A stretch of 64,000 bases of DNA, from positions 1 through 64,000 of the forward strand of contig NZ_FNBP01000005.1 in NCBI RefSeq assembly GCF_900102535.1. The letters run 5' to 3'. This DNA is from Sulfitobacter delicatus (GTDB lineage Bacteria > Pseudomonadota > Alphaproteobacteria > Rhodobacterales > Rhodobacteraceae). Each line of letters starts with the position of its first letter. Positions within the stretch are counted from its first letter, which is position 1. Under the pieces are notes generated by a model. That model ran no database searches. It saw only the letters and a list, made by a program, of their open reading frames with translations, and was not told where the DNA came from. This document shows, one piece after another, positions 51,736 to 61,714 of the stretch. Made by a program: the position numbers and the translations under genes.

Positions 51736-53790
51736 GTGGCAAACACGTTTCGGGAGAACGCGAGATCTAAGGCATATATCGTGCTGAACATCATCGTGCT
51801 GTGCTGTGTCGCAGGCATTACCTATTCGATCATCAAACTGGATCACGAACAACATATCGCCAGCCTGCGCCAAGACGCGCGGCAGGCGCTGCATGAAGTC
51901 ACCAATCAGGTCCAACACCAGTTTCAGGAAACCGTGCTGGTGACCAAGAATATCGAGAATATTCTGCTGTCGAGTGAGTCTTTCAAGGACAAGAAGATCG
52001 AACTGCTGATCAATGATCTGCTTGAGCAAAATCCCGGAATCATCGCCTATGCGCTCGCGCCCGGGCTGAAGATCACCCGTAGTTTCCCCGAGACACCTGA
52101 CAGCAAGGTTGTCGGCCTCGAATACAAGAACATACCCGCTCAGCTCTCGGGTGTCGCCAATGCCTACCGCCGTCAAACCCCGGTGATCGAAGGCCCACTG
52201 CCGCTGGTCCAAGGCGGCAAGGGCTACATCATGCACTACCCCGTGTTCGAACGCCCGCAAGGTCTTGGCGCGCCAAGGTTCTGGGGTGTTATTTCCATCG
52301 TCTTCGATTGCGACACGCTCTTTAACCTGCAGCAGAACAACCCGCATCTTTCTGGCGAATACACTTTTGGCCTTAGCGCCCTGCCCGCCAACAGCCCTGC
52401 CGCGCTGCCCAGTGAGGCCGAGGCCGCCAACTCCCATGTCGTCAGCAGCCGTTTCGAGTTGCACGGCAAGACATGGGAAGCCACCGCACGCCTTACACAC
52501 GGCCTGCCGCCCTACTCGCCGCAAAGCCCCTATCTGGTGGCCTTCGCCCTTTTCGCCACGATCGCGCTGCTTGCTGGCCTCTGGGCCTTCCGTCGGGTGA
52601 CGCTGAAAAAACAGGAAGCGCACACCCTGCTGACGGAGGCGATTAACACCATTCAGGAAGGCTTTATCGCCTTTGATGAAAAGGAACGTCTGGTATCTGT
52701 GAACCAGAAGTTCCTCGAATATCATCCCAAGATCGCGGATGGCATGGTTCCGGGCCGCACGATGGAAGAACTGCTCCGCCTCTGGGTTGAGAAAAACCAA
52801 TTCCCCGTTGAGATCAGTGAACGCGAGGAATGGATCGCCAAACGCATGGCGCGCTTCCGCAATCCAACCGGATCTTTCCTGCTCGAAGTGACCAAGGACT
52901 TTTGGGTCAAGGTCAATGAGGCTAAGACGCCCCATGGCTATACCGTTGGCATCTGGACAAATATCACCGCCGAAAAGCGGGCCATCGACGCGGCTGAAGC
53001 CGCCGACCGCGAGAAGACCGAATTCCTCAACAATGTCAGCCACGAGCTGCGCACCCCGCTCACGGTGATCTCGGGCCGCGCCACCTTCCTACAACATGCC
53101 GAGCGCCTGCCGCAGGCACGCCGTCTGCAGACCGCGCTCGACAACAGCACCGGCACGTCCCCGGAAATTCGCGGGGGTGTCGAAGACTATCAGACCTTCG
53201 TTTCCGAACAGGCAGGCGGCATCGCGGGGTCTTCCAAACATATGCTGCGTCTGGTCGAAGACCTGCTCGACTGGACCAAAGTTGCGCGCGGCAAGATGGA
53301 ATTGGACCTGCAAGAGATTGAAGCCAGCGACATCGCCCGCTCCGTCGCCGAAGACCTGCGCCCTGATGCCGAAGCCAAGGGCCTGACGCTGACCTATGAC
53401 GACAATGGCACGGCTATCGTTAATGCTGACCCGGTGCGCCTGCGCCAGATCCTCTACAACCTCATTTCCAACGCGATCAAATTCACCAAGACCGGCAATA
53501 TCCACCTGTCGATGGTGCAGGACGCGGAAGAGATCACCTTTAGCGTCACCGACACCGGTTGCGGCATCTCGCCTGAGAACCTCGACCGTGTCTTCCTGCG
53601 GTTCCAGCAGGTCGATGGCTCCATGTCGCGCGAAAATGGCGGGCTTGGGCTGGGCTTGGCAATTGCCGAGCAATTGGCCTCGCTCCACGGCGGTGCGCTG
53701 GCGTTGGAAAGCGAAGTCGAAATCGGCAGCACCTTCCGCCTGACCCTCCCGCGCCCTGCGGTGGACTGCGAAGTACGCCAGTCGGCCTAA
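51736..53790 (+). CDS. CHASE-domain membrane histidine kinase
   Basis: The 684-residue protein starts at a GTG with AAGGA about eight bases upstream. A transmembrane helix (IVLNIIVLCCVAGITYSII), an extracytoplasmic CHASE-type sensor (residues about 40-270, with RRQTPVIEGPLPLVQGGKGYIMHYPVF), and a second helix (VAFALFATIALLAGLWAF) are followed by a PAS segment, HisKA (FLNNVSHELRTPLTVISG, His acceptor) and HATPase (NLISNAIKFTKTG, DTGCGIS, GGLGLGLAIAEQLA). No receiver is fused or adjacent. The ligand is unknown. Confidence 0.92.
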   Translation: MANTFRENARSKAYIVLNIIVLCCVAGITYSIIKLDHEQHIASLRQDARQALHEVTNQVQHQFQETVLVTKNIENILLSSESFKDKKIELLINDLLEQNPGIIAYALAPGLKITRSFPETPDSKVVGLEYKNIPAQLSGVANAYRRQTPVIEGPLPLVQGGKGYIMHYPVFERPQGLGAPRFWGVISIVFDCDTLFNLQQNNPHLSGEYTFGLSALPANSPAALPSEAEAANSHVVSSRFELHGKTWEATARLTHGLPPYSPQSPYLVAFALFATIALLAGLWAFRRVTLKKQEAHTLLTEAINTIQEGFIAFDEKERLVSVNQKFLEYHPKIADGMVPGRTMEELLRLWVEKNQFPVEISEREEWIAKRMARFRNPTGSFLLEVTKDFWVKVNEAKTPHGYTVGIWTNITAEKRAIDAAEAADREKTEFLNNVSHELRTPLTVISGRATFLQHAERLPQARRLQTALDNSTGTSPEIRGGVEDYQTFVSEQAGGIAGSSKHMLRLVEDLLDWTKVARGKMELDLQEIEASDIARSVAEDLRPDAEAKGLTLTYDDNGTAIVNADPVRLRQILYNLISNAIKFTKTGNIHLSMVQDAEEITFSVTDTGCGISPENLDRVFLRFQQVDGSMSRENGGLGLGLAIAEQLASLHGGALALESEVEIGSTFRLTLPRPAVDCEVRQSA

Positions 53791-53965
53791 GGCGCAGCTG
53801 TCGTTCTGATTGGCAGCGGATCGTCTAACGCCGTACCGCTGCACATCCTCTCCCCTGCGCGAAAACCAACCGCGCGGGGGGCAAAACACCTCCCGGATGG
53901 TTCTTAGGCTTGCTTATCCGACCACGGTATGCTGCGCTGCAGAGGAAGCATTGGAGGCCTGAGCC

Positions 53966-54601
53966 ATGAGCGCGCGTATCATCTGTATCGCCCAACAGAA
54001 AGGGGGCGCTGGCAAGACCACCCTCGTGTCCAACCTCGCCACCGCCTATCTGGCGCAGGGCAAGAGCGTGGCGCTGTTCGACACCGATCCGCAGGGCAGT
54101 CTCGGCAAATGGCTGGATGTGCGTGAAGAGACGCTGGGGGAAGACCCAAAGCTGCAGTTTGCCACCGCCACCGCCTATGGCATCTCCCGCGCCATTCGGA
54201 AAATGAGCGCCGTCGATGTGATCCTGATCGACACGCCCCCCAAAGCCGACAGTGACGTGCGATGGGTTCTGCGCGAAGCGGATCTGGTGCTTGTGCCAGT
54301 CTCAACCAGCCAAGCGGATGTCTGGGCAACCCATGACGTGCTGGACCTTGCCGAACGGGCGGGGAAACCGCGCCATATCGTAATGAACCGCGCCCGCGCC
54401 GGCACCCGCGTCAGCGCCGAGGTGGCGGCGTCGGTTGCCGAGTTGGGCGTTGCACCGCTGCAGACCGCGCTGGCCAATAGGGTGATCTATGCCGAGGCGC
54501 TTGGACGTGGTTTGGGTGTGATCGAAGCCAAAAAGTCCGGCCCTGCGGCAGATGAGGTGCGCGCGCTTGCACAGGAGGTTGCGGCGCTCCTTGCCCCCTG
54601 A
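53966..54601 (+). CDS. ParA/MinD-like ATPase
   Basis: The 211-residue ATPase has a deviant Walker A (QQKGGAGKTTLVSNLA), Walker B-type ALFDTDPQGSLGKW and ILIDTPPKAD. It is short, like the ParA-type ATPases that position chemotaxis clusters, carboxysomes or plasmids. No parB-like gene or partition site is recognisable beside it, so its cargo is unknown. A GC-rich hairpin follows the stop. Confidence 0.9.
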   Translation: MSARIICIAQQKGGAGKTTLVSNLATAYLAQGKSVALFDTDPQGSLGKWLDVREETLGEDPKLQFATATAYGISRAIRKMSAVDVILIDTPPKADSDVRWVLREADLVLVPVSTSQADVWATHDVLDLAERAGKPRHIVMNRARAGTRVSAEVAASVAELGVAPLQTALANRVIYAEALGRGLGVIEAKKSGPAADEVRALAQEVAALLAP

Positions 54602-54602
54602 G

Positions 54603-54632
54603 GGCGGCAGCGAAACCTTCCCCGCTGCCGCC
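54603..54632. terminator. hairpin between convergent parA-like and ligase genes
   Basis: GGCGGCAGCG and CGCTGCCGCC form a perfect 10-base stem with a 10-base loop, two bases after the ATPase stop. Only three Ts follow, so termination strength is uncertain. Confidence 0.55.
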
Positions 54633-54657
54633 GTTTGACCACTAAGGCCTTTGCGCC

Positions 54658-56286
54658 CTAGCCTTCTGCATCCATCAACACATCGCCAAACTGATCCCGC
54701 AGGTCACGCTTGAGCACTTTGCCCGTCGCATTACGCGGAAGTGCGTCGGTAAAGACCACGCGGTCCGGCACCTGCCATTTCGCAATCTGATCTTCGAAGA
54801 CCTTAAGCACATCGGCCTCAGACGGGTTGGCCCCCTCGGCCTTGACCGCCACCAGCACGGGACGTTCATCCCATTTGGGATGGGTTGCACCGATCACGGC
54901 GGCATCCGCCAGATCGGGATGGGCGATGGCAATGTTCTCAAGCTCAACCGAACTGATCCATTCGCCTCCAGATTTGATGATGTCCTTGGCCCGGTCGCGG
55001 ATGGTGACATAGCCGTCGGCGTCCATCGTGGCGATATCGCCGGTGTCAAACCAACCATCGCGCAGGGTGCTGTCGCGGTCCGAGCGGTAATAGGCGTCCA
55101 AAATCCAATGCCCCCGCGTTACCAGCGCGCCTTGGGTTTCACCGTCATGGGGCAGCGGTTTGCCGTCATCGCTCCAAATGTCCAACTCGACGCCAAAAAC
55201 CGGGCGGCCTTGGTTTTCGCGCAGCTTGTGCTGCTCCGCTTCAGGCAAATCGGCATGTTTGGCCAGCGGCTTGTTGACGCTGCCCACCGGTGACATCTCG
55301 GTCATGCCCCAAGCGTGGATCGTCTCAACACCGTAGTCCTCGCGGAAGGTCTTGATCATCGACGGCGGACAGGCCGAGCCGCCCACAACCGTGCGCTCAA
55401 GGCTTTCCAGCTTGCTGCCCGACTGTTTGGCCGCGCCCAAAAGCCCCAGCCAGATCGTCGGCACCCCGAGCGCCAGGGAGACGCGGTAATCGTCGATCAA
55501 CCCGACCAGCGACGCCCCGTCAAGGTTCGGCCCCGGCAGCACCATCCGCGCGCCGGTCATGGCGCTGGCATAGGGGCTGCCCCAAGCGTTGACGTGGAAC
55601 ATCGGCACCACGGCCATGACGATATCCCGCGCGGAAATAGCGATACTGTCGGCCATGTTGATGCCAAAGGAGTGCAACACGGTGGAGCGATGGGAATAGA
55701 GAACGCCCTTTGGGTTGCCCGTGGTGCCGGAAGTGTAGCAAAGACTCGACGCCGTATTTTCATCCAGTTCGGGCCAATCAAACCCGGCATCGCCGGAGGC
55801 GACCAGCTCATCATAAAAAATCAGCCCCGGCACCGCTTCGGCGGCTTCCGCGTCAGGCCCGGACATGAGTACGAGATGTTTGAGATGCTCCAGCTTGTCA
55901 CGGATCGCAGCGACCAGCGGCACAAAGGTCTTGTCGATGAAGAGAACCTCATCAGCGGCGTGGTTGAGGATATAGACCAATTGTTCAGGAAACAGCCGCG
56001 GGTTGATCGTATGGCAGACAAAGCCCGCGCCCGAGGTGCCAAAGTAGATCTCAAGATGCCGCCGGTTGTTCCAAGCAATTGTGCCGCAGCGCGCCTGCGC
56101 GGGCAGCCCGAGATTGGTCAGCGCCGAGGCAAGCCGCCGCGCGTTCTCAGCCACCGTGCCCCAGTTGGTTTCCTCCACCCCGCCAGTGGTGTTGACCGAA
56201 ATGATCTCGCCTTCCGCATGATAGCGTTCAGCATGGGCGATCAGGCTCGAAATCAGCAGCGGCTGCGTCATCATTTGGCCAAGCAT
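54658..56286 (-). CDS. acyl-CoA ligase, DmdB-like
   Basis: The 542-residue AMP-forming ligase closely resembles roseobacter DmdB (3-methylmercaptopropionate-CoA ligase of the DMSP demethylation pathway). Shared features include the start MLGQMM, CATIAWNN-like [66 protein letters not shown] and [15 protein letters not shown]. The C-terminal lysine ([10 protein letters not shown]) is present. Other medium-chain fatty-acid ligases share most motifs, so the substrate is not certain. No dmdA, dmdC or dmdD is adjacent. Confidence 0.85.
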   Translation of the reverse strand: MLGQMMTQPLLISSLIAHAERYHAEGEIISVNTTGGVEETNWGTVAENARRLASALTNLGLPAQARCGTIAWNNRRHLEIYFGTSGAGFVCHTINPRLFPEQLVYILNHAADEVLFIDKTFVPLVAAIRDKLEHLKHLVLMSGPDAEAAEAVPGLIFYDELVASGDAGFDWPELDENTASSLCYTSGTTGNPKGVLYSHRSTVLHSFGINMADSIAISARDIVMAVVPMFHVNAWGSPYASAMTGARMVLPGPNLDGASLVGLIDDYRVSLALGVPTIWLGLLGAAKQSGSKLESLERTVVGGSACPPSMIKTFREDYGVETIHAWGMTEMSPVGSVNKPLAKHADLPEAEQHKLRENQGRPVFGVELDIWSDDGKPLPHDGETQGALVTRGHWILDAYYRSDRDSTLRDGWFDTGDIATMDADGYVTIRDRAKDIIKSGGEWISSVELENIAIAHPDLADAAVIGATHPKWDERPVLVAVKAEGANPSEADVLKVFEDQIAKWQVPDRVVFTDALPRNATGKVLKRDLRDQFGDVLMDAEG

Positions 56287-56415
56287 ATTGGGCTCCCCTC
56301 CTCGTTTGATCTGTGTCAGGCGGCAGCGTGACCAAAGGGCGGGGGTCTTGCAAGGGCTCCGCGCCGGTAGGACGCTGCGTTACGCAAAGTTGCCCAACTT
56401 GCGCAGCGTGGCTGC

Positions 56416-58008
56416 TCAGTCGCGGTGACGGTGGATGTAATCGATCAACCCTGCTGTCGAGCCGTCCTTGCCATCAGCAGAGGCTTCGCCTTCCACCAGC
56501 GGCTGCAATGCTTTGGCGAGTTCCTTGCCCAATTCCACACCCCATTGGTCAAAGGAGTTAATCCCGAGGATCACACCTTCGACAAAGACCCGATGCTCAT
56601 AAAGTGCAACGATCTGGCCCAACGTGAACGGATCAAGCCGCGGGTAGATAAGCGTGGTCGAAGGGCGATTGCCGGGGAACACGCGGTGGCGAGCTTGGCG
56701 TTCTAGCTCCGCCCCCGCCAGCCCTTTGTCGCGCATAAGGGCGCTGGCTTCGTCCAGAGAGCGACCGCGCATCAGCGCTTCGGATTGGGCCAGACAGTTG
56801 GCAAGTAGCAGATCATGGTGGTGCTTCAGATCCGGCTCATGTCCGTTGGCCGCGACGAGGAATTCGCAAGGCACGACGCGCGTGCCCTGGTGGATCAACT
56901 GATAGAATGCATGCTGTCCATTGGTCCCCGCAGCGCCCCAAACAATCGGACCGGTGTCGCGTGGGCTGCCCTCACCGTTCATCAAAACGCTTTTGCCGTT
57001 CGATTCCATCTCGAGCTGCTGAAGGTAATCCGGCAGCATTTCCAGCCGTTGGTCATAGGGCAGCACGGCGCGGGTCGCGTAGCCGCAGATTTGATTGTGC
57101 CAGACGCCAACCAAGGCCAGCATCATCGGCATGTTTTCATGCGGCGCGGCGGCGCGGAAGTGGCGGTCCATCTCCTGCCCGCCGCGCAGGAAGTTGTCAA
57201 AGGCCTTAGGCCCGATGGCGATCATCAGCGACAGGCCAATCGGCCCCCAGAGCGAGTAGCGCCCCCCGACCCAATCTTCAAACCCGAAGACGCGCGACGG
57301 GTCGATGCCGAACTCAGCCGTCTTCTCTTCCGCGCTGCTCAGCGCGGCAAACTGTTGCGATGGGTCGCCTCCATGATCCTGCATCCATGCGCGGGCGGTG
57401 CGGGCGTTGGTCATGGTCTCAATGGTGGTAAAGGTCTTTGACGCGACGATCACCAGCGTCGTTTTCGCCTCCAGCCCGCGCAACGTATCCGATATATGGG
57501 CGCCGTCGACGTTGGAGACAAAATGGCAGCGCGGCCCGTCGTGATAGGGTGACAGCGCACGGGTCGCCATGGCGGGGCCAAGGTCGGATCCACCGATGCC
57601 GATGTTGACCACATCGGTGATGCCACTTTCGCGGACCTCATCGGCAAAGCGACGCATCCGGGCCAAAGTGTCCAGCACCTCGGGCATCACATCTTCGCCC
57701 GCAACCTCGACCGCCCCGCTATCAAGGTTGCGCAGAGCCGTATGCAGCACCGCCCGGCCTTCGGTCTCGTTGATCGCGTCACCGTTGAACATGGCATCAC
57801 GGCGGGCGGCCACGTCAGCCTGCTCAACCAGTTCCAACAGGATCGCGCGGATTTCCGCGTCGATGTTCGTCTTGGCATAGTCAAAAAGCATATGCTGGGT
57901 CCGGACCGAGAACTCCGCCGCGCGATCCGGCGCATCGAAAAGCTTGGTAATGCGACGGTCAGCAGTCGCCCGCTCCCGGTCATTTAACTGTTGCCAAATC
58001 TCGGTCAT
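56416..58008 (-). CDS. pgi: glucose-6-phosphate isomerase
   Basis: The 530-residue enzyme carries both PGI signatures ([15 protein letters not shown] and [18 protein letters not shown]) and the catalytic Glu/His/Lys regions. It interconverts glucose-6-P and fructose-6-P. The start overlaps the pgl stop by four bases, so zwf-pgl-pgi form one transcript that routes hexose phosphate into the Entner-Doudoroff/pentose phosphate pathways. Confidence 0.97.
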   Translation of the reverse strand: MTEIWQQLNDRERATADRRITKLFDAPDRAAEFSVRTQHMLFDYAKTNIDAEIRAILLELVEQADVAARRDAMFNGDAINETEGRAVLHTALRNLDSGAVEVAGEDVMPEVLDTLARMRRFADEVRESGITDVVNIGIGGSDLGPAMATRALSPYHDGPRCHFVSNVDGAHISDTLRGLEAKTTLVIVASKTFTTIETMTNARTARAWMQDHGGDPSQQFAALSSAEEKTAEFGIDPSRVFGFEDWVGGRYSLWGPIGLSLMIAIGPKAFDNFLRGGQEMDRHFRAAAPHENMPMMLALVGVWHNQICGYATRAVLPYDQRLEMLPDYLQQLEMESNGKSVLMNGEGSPRDTGPIVWGAAGTNGQHAFYQLIHQGTRVVPCEFLVAANGHEPDLKHHHDLLLANCLAQSEALMRGRSLDEASALMRDKGLAGAELERQARHRVFPGNRPSTTLIYPRLDPFTLGQIVALYEHRVFVEGVILGINSFDQWGVELGKELAKALQPLVEGEASADGKDGSTAGLIDYIHRHRD

Positions 58009-58676
58009 TCCGCCCAGTAGACCTCCAGATCGTCAAGCAACGCCGAGATCGGGGCTTCCTTGACCGAAAGCTTCTCCGCCCGCTTCAGCGCCGCAAGCTT
58101 CTCGCTCCCGAAGATCACCAGATGTTTGTTCAATGCGCCGTTCAGCACATGGGCCGGCAACGTCACACGCGGAGTAGACTGGCTCTCAGGATAGACGGGA
58201 CACAGTAGCGGCGCGTCGTTCGCAAGTGCTGCAGGCAGACCCGGATCGCCGGGGAAGAGCGAGGCGGTGTGCATGTCATCCCCCATGCCCATCAGCGCCA
58301 CGGACAGCGGCATATAGGCCGCCAGCGACGGAGCAACCTGCTCGGCCCCCTCGGCGGGTGTGAGCGCATCGCGGTAAAAGGGGATGAACCGCGCGGCGGC
58401 GGCATGGCCGGTCAAAAGGTGTTCTTTGACCAAGCGGGCATTGGAGCGTTCATCATCCTCGCCCACCCAGCGTTCATCGGTCAGCATCACATCGACCCGC
58501 GCCCAGTCGAGGTCCGTGGCCGAGAGCATCTCGAAGATCGGCCCCGGGGTCGAGCCGCCGGGTACTGCCAGCGTCGCGCGATCATTGCCCGAAAGCGCAG
58601 ATTTCAGCTTGCCCGCCAGCTTGTTGGCGACATTCATCACCAGCATTTCGCGGTCTGCATATTCGATGATGTTCAT
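58005..58676 (-). CDS. pgl: 6-phosphogluconolactonase
   Basis: The 223-residue protein is read from [13 protein letters not shown], whose ATG overlaps the zwf stop (ATGA); an earlier ATG lies inside zwf. [14 protein letters not shown] and [17 protein letters not shown] are the DevB/NagB-fold motifs. It hydrolyses 6-phosphogluconolactone made by Zwf. Confidence 0.95.
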   Translation of the reverse strand: MNIIEYADREMLVMNVANKLAGKLKSALSGNDRATLAVPGGSTPGPIFEMLSATDLDWARVDVMLTDERWVGEDDERSNARLVKEHLLTGHAAAARFIPFYRDALTPAEGAEQVAPSLAAYMPLSVALMGMGDDMHTASLFPGDPGLPAALANDAPLLCPVYPESQSTPRVTLPAHVLNGALNKHLVIFGSEKLAALKRAEKLSVKEAPISALLDDLEVYWAE

Positions 58677-60136
58677 GGGGATACCTTTCGCCATTCACGG
58701 CCATCGCGCCGCATCATTTCAATCGCATCCGTTGGCCCTGCCGAGCCGTTGTCATAGGGTTTCGGCACGTCATGTCGCGCCTCCCAGCCCTGAATGATCG
58801 GATCGGTCCAGGCCCAAGCGGCCTCGACCTCATCGTCGCGCATGAACAGGGTCTGGTTGCCCCGTACCACGTCCATAATCAGCCGCTCATAAGCATCAAC
58901 CTGATCGCCGCCATCCGGCCCGAGCGCTTCGGCAAAGGTCATATCAAGCGGCACATCGACAAGACGCATACCCCCCGGCCCCGGTTCCTTGATCGTCACG
59001 CCCAGCGTAATGCCTTCGTTAGGCTGCAAGCGGATCGACAACACATTGCGATGACGGCCAGCGTCCTCAGCAAAAATTGAGTGTGGCGTGTCCTTGAACA
59101 CGACCGTGATTTCGCTGGAGCGCGCGACCATGCGTTTACCGGTGCGCAGATAGAACGGCGTACCATGCCAGCGCCAGTTGCTGATATGCGCCTTAAGCGC
59201 CACAAAACTTTCCGTGCGCGAACGCGGATCACCCACGGCTTCGCGGTAGCTGGGGTACTTTTCTTCGTCCCCCGGCTCAGCCAGATACTGTCCCCGGATC
59301 AGGTGATGTGGCAACACCGGGTCAAGCGCGCGGATCACTTTGAGCTTTTCATCACGCACTGCATCCGGATCAAAACGCGCAGGTGGCTCCATGGCGATGA
59401 GGCACAACAGTTGCATCAGGTGGTTCTGAACCATATCGCGCATGGCGCCCGATTTGTCGTAATACTCGCCGCGCCCCCCGACGCCCACAGTCTCGGCCAC
59501 CGTGATTTGGATGTGATCGACATACTGCCGGTTCCACAGAGGCTCGAACAGCATATTGCCGAACCGCACGGCCATGAGGTTCTGCACCGTCTCTTTGCCA
59601 AGGTAGTGGTCGATCCGGTAGATTTGCTCTTCTTTGAAATAATGCGCCAGCGTTGCGTTAAGGGCCCGCGCGCTCTCAAGATCACGGCCAAAGGGCTTTT
59701 CGACGACAATACGGCTCTCCGGCCCTGCCATGCCCCAGTGCTGTAACCGCTCCGCCAGATCGCCAAAGAGCGAGGGGGCAACGGAGAAGTAATAGACTTC
59801 GATCCGCTCTTTCGCAGCCATCGTCTCTTGCAGAGCGGCCCACCCGGTTTCGCCCTTGGCATCAATGGCGATATAATCAATGAGCTTCAGAAAGGTGTCG
59901 AGTTGCCCACAGATTTCCTGTCCGCCAAACTCTTCAATCGCTTCGGCCACCATCTCGCGGTAGCCTTCCGCATCCATATCGGTCCGGGCCGCACCGACGA
60001 TACGCGCCTCGTCCGGCATCTGCCCTGCGCAAAAGCGTCGATAAAGGCCGGGCAGAATCTTGCGCCGGGCAAGGTCCCCCGTGCCGCCGAAGATGACCAG
60101 ATCGAATGGATCGACCGGAATGACACGCGAAACCAT
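58673..60136 (-). CDS. zwf: glucose-6-phosphate dehydrogenase
   Basis: The 487-residue enzyme has the N-terminal nucleotide-binding FGGTGDLARRKILPGLY and the active-site signature RIDHYLGKETVQN. It oxidises glucose-6-P with NADP+ and is the first gene of the zwf-pgl-pgi operon. The promoter must lie in the 157-base gap shared with the divergent radical SAM gene. Confidence 0.97.
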   Translation of the reverse strand: MVSRVIPVDPFDLVIFGGTGDLARRKILPGLYRRFCAGQMPDEARIVGAARTDMDAEGYREMVAEAIEEFGGQEICGQLDTFLKLIDYIAIDAKGETGWAALQETMAAKERIEVYYFSVAPSLFGDLAERLQHWGMAGPESRIVVEKPFGRDLESARALNATLAHYFKEEQIYRIDHYLGKETVQNLMAVRFGNMLFEPLWNRQYVDHIQITVAETVGVGGRGEYYDKSGAMRDMVQNHLMQLLCLIAMEPPARFDPDAVRDEKLKVIRALDPVLPHHLIRGQYLAEPGDEEKYPSYREAVGDPRSRTESFVALKAHISNWRWHGTPFYLRTGKRMVARSSEITVVFKDTPHSIFAEDAGRHRNVLSIRLQPNEGITLGVTIKEPGPGGMRLVDVPLDMTFAEALGPDGGDQVDAYERLIMDVVRGNQTLFMRDDEVEAAWAWTDPIIQGWEARHDVPKPYDNGSAGPTDAIEMMRRDGREWRKVSP

Positions 60137-60293
60137 AGATTATTCCTTGCCCGTGCAACATGGTTTGGTCAGCGCAAACATACCTATTCTCACCTTCTTC
60201 ACAAGACTGTGCACCCCGCGACTTGGACTTTTAGGTAGGGCCGCAATAGCTTAGCACGACAGGACGCGAACTTAGCAGATCACGCAAGGACCA

Positions 60294-61244
60294 ATGATGA
60301 AAGATATGGCGCAAGCAAACGAGGGCAAGTTCCAGAACCCGGCGGTCACCGCCAAGGGGGAACCGCGCGCCACCGTGGCGCTACGCGGGGCCGAGACGTT
60401 GTGGTTCAACACCGGCACGCTGTGCAATATCGAATGCGTGAATTGCTATATCGCCTCCAGCCCCAGCAACGACGCGCTGGTCTATATCACGGCGGACGAG
60501 GTACGCGACTACCTCGACCAGATCGAAGAACGCGCATGGCCGGTGCGCGAGATCGCCTTTACCGGCGGCGAGCCCTTCATGAACCCGCAGATGATCGACA
60601 TCACCGAAGCGTCACTGGCACGCGGCTACGACGTACTGATCCTGACCAACGCCATGCGCCCGATGATGCGCAAGTCCGTGCAAAACGGGTTGCTGCGCCT
60701 GCGCGATGCTTATCCGGGTAAGATGACCTTCCGCATCTCCGTCGACCACTATCGCCGCGATTTGCATGACGCGGAGCGTGGCGAAGGCGCCTTCGACAAG
60801 ACGCTTCTGGGCATGGAATGGCTGCGCGACAACGGGTTCCGTATGGCCGTGGCGGGCCGCTCAATCTTTGCGGACAGTGACGCCGACAGCCGCGCAGGCT
60901 ACGCCGCGTTTTATGCCGAACACGGCTTTGACATCGACGCGCAGGATCCCGGCATGACGGTGCTTTTCCCCGAGATGGACGAGGCCGTCGAAGTGCCCGA
61001 GATCACCACCGCTTGCTGGAGCATATTGGACAAATCCCCCGACGCGGTGATGTGCTCGTCCTCGCGCATGGTGGTCAAACGCAAAGGCGCGGAAAAGCCT
61101 GCCGTGCTCGCCTGCACGCTGCTGCCCTACGACGCGGAGTTTGAACTCGGCACCACCTTGGCCGAAGCTGAGCGCGACGTGGCGCTCAACCACCCCCATT
61201 GCGCGAAATTCTGCGTGCTGGGCGGGGCAAGCTGTTCGGCCTGA
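60294..61244 (+). CDS. radical SAM protein
   Basis: The 316-residue protein has a radical-SAM cluster motif CNIECVNCY (CxxxCxxC) near residue 45, then FTGGEPFMNPQM (GGE motif) and FRISVDHYRRDLHD. The C-terminus has cysteines in ACTLLPYD and CAKFCVLGGASC that could hold an auxiliary cluster, in the manner of SPASM/twitch proteins. The substrate is unknown and no precursor peptide is apparent nearby. It is convergent with usg, with a 10-base gap. Confidence 0.88.
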   Translation: MMKDMAQANEGKFQNPAVTAKGEPRATVALRGAETLWFNTGTLCNIECVNCYIASSPSNDALVYITADEVRDYLDQIEERAWPVREIAFTGGEPFMNPQMIDITEASLARGYDVLILTNAMRPMMRKSVQNGLLRLRDAYPGKMTFRISVDHYRRDLHDAERGEGAFDKTLLGMEWLRDNGFRMAVAGRSIFADSDADSRAGYAAFYAEHGFDIDAQDPGMTVLFPEMDEAVEVPEITTACWSILDKSPDAVMCSSSRMVVKRKGAEKPAVLACTLLPYDAEFELGTTLAEAERDVALNHPHCAKFCVLGGASCSA

Positions 61245-61254
61245 CCCCTGCCCC

Positions 61255-61524
61255 TTAGTGTAGCGTAAATTCGCCCACCTGATTTTGCCATTCACCGGGG
61301 CCGATCATCTTGCGGTGCGTAAAGCGCACCGAATGCAACGGCCCGTCCAGTTCCGCCCGCCAAAATTCAACGAATTCAAACAGACGCGGATGGTCCGGCG
61401 CGATGTCATAGTCCTGCCAGATATAGCTGTTGAGCACATGGCTATAGTCGGGCATGTGGTAAAAGAATTCAGCCGTGGTCAGACCATAGCCTTTGAGCAT
61501 TAATTCGGTTTCACTGCGGGGCAT
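61255..61524 (-). CDS. usg: Usg family protein
   Basis: The 89-residue conserved alphaproteobacterial protein shows LKGYGLTTAEFFYHMPDYSHVLNSY, WQDYDIAPDHPRLFEFVEFW and ELDGPLHSVRFTHR, the Usg pattern. In some relatives it lies upstream of trpF; here it stands next to gyrA. Its function is not established. Confidence 0.85.
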   Translation of the reverse strand: MPRSETELMLKGYGLTTAEFFYHMPDYSHVLNSYIWQDYDIAPDHPRLFEFVEFWRAELDGPLHSVRFTHRKMIGPGEWQNQVGEFTLH

Positions 61525-61714
61525 GTTGCGCCTCCTTGACTGCCTGCGTAAGACAAGCTTGCCCGATAATTTTTACTTTTCAATGAAAACAGTATGTTGG
61601 CACTTCGCCCCAAGTGCTGCCAGTGCGTTTCGGCCACAGCCATTGCACCTGATATGCCCCGTCTGCTATAGAAAACCGCAAGATATAGAACCATAAAAAT
61701 GGTGGGCAAGATAC

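Noticed and set aside
56383..56403. Hairpin CGCAAAGTTG / CAACTTGCG after pgi
   Set aside because: One bulge, a very small loop and no T-run on the minus strand; not supportable as a terminator.
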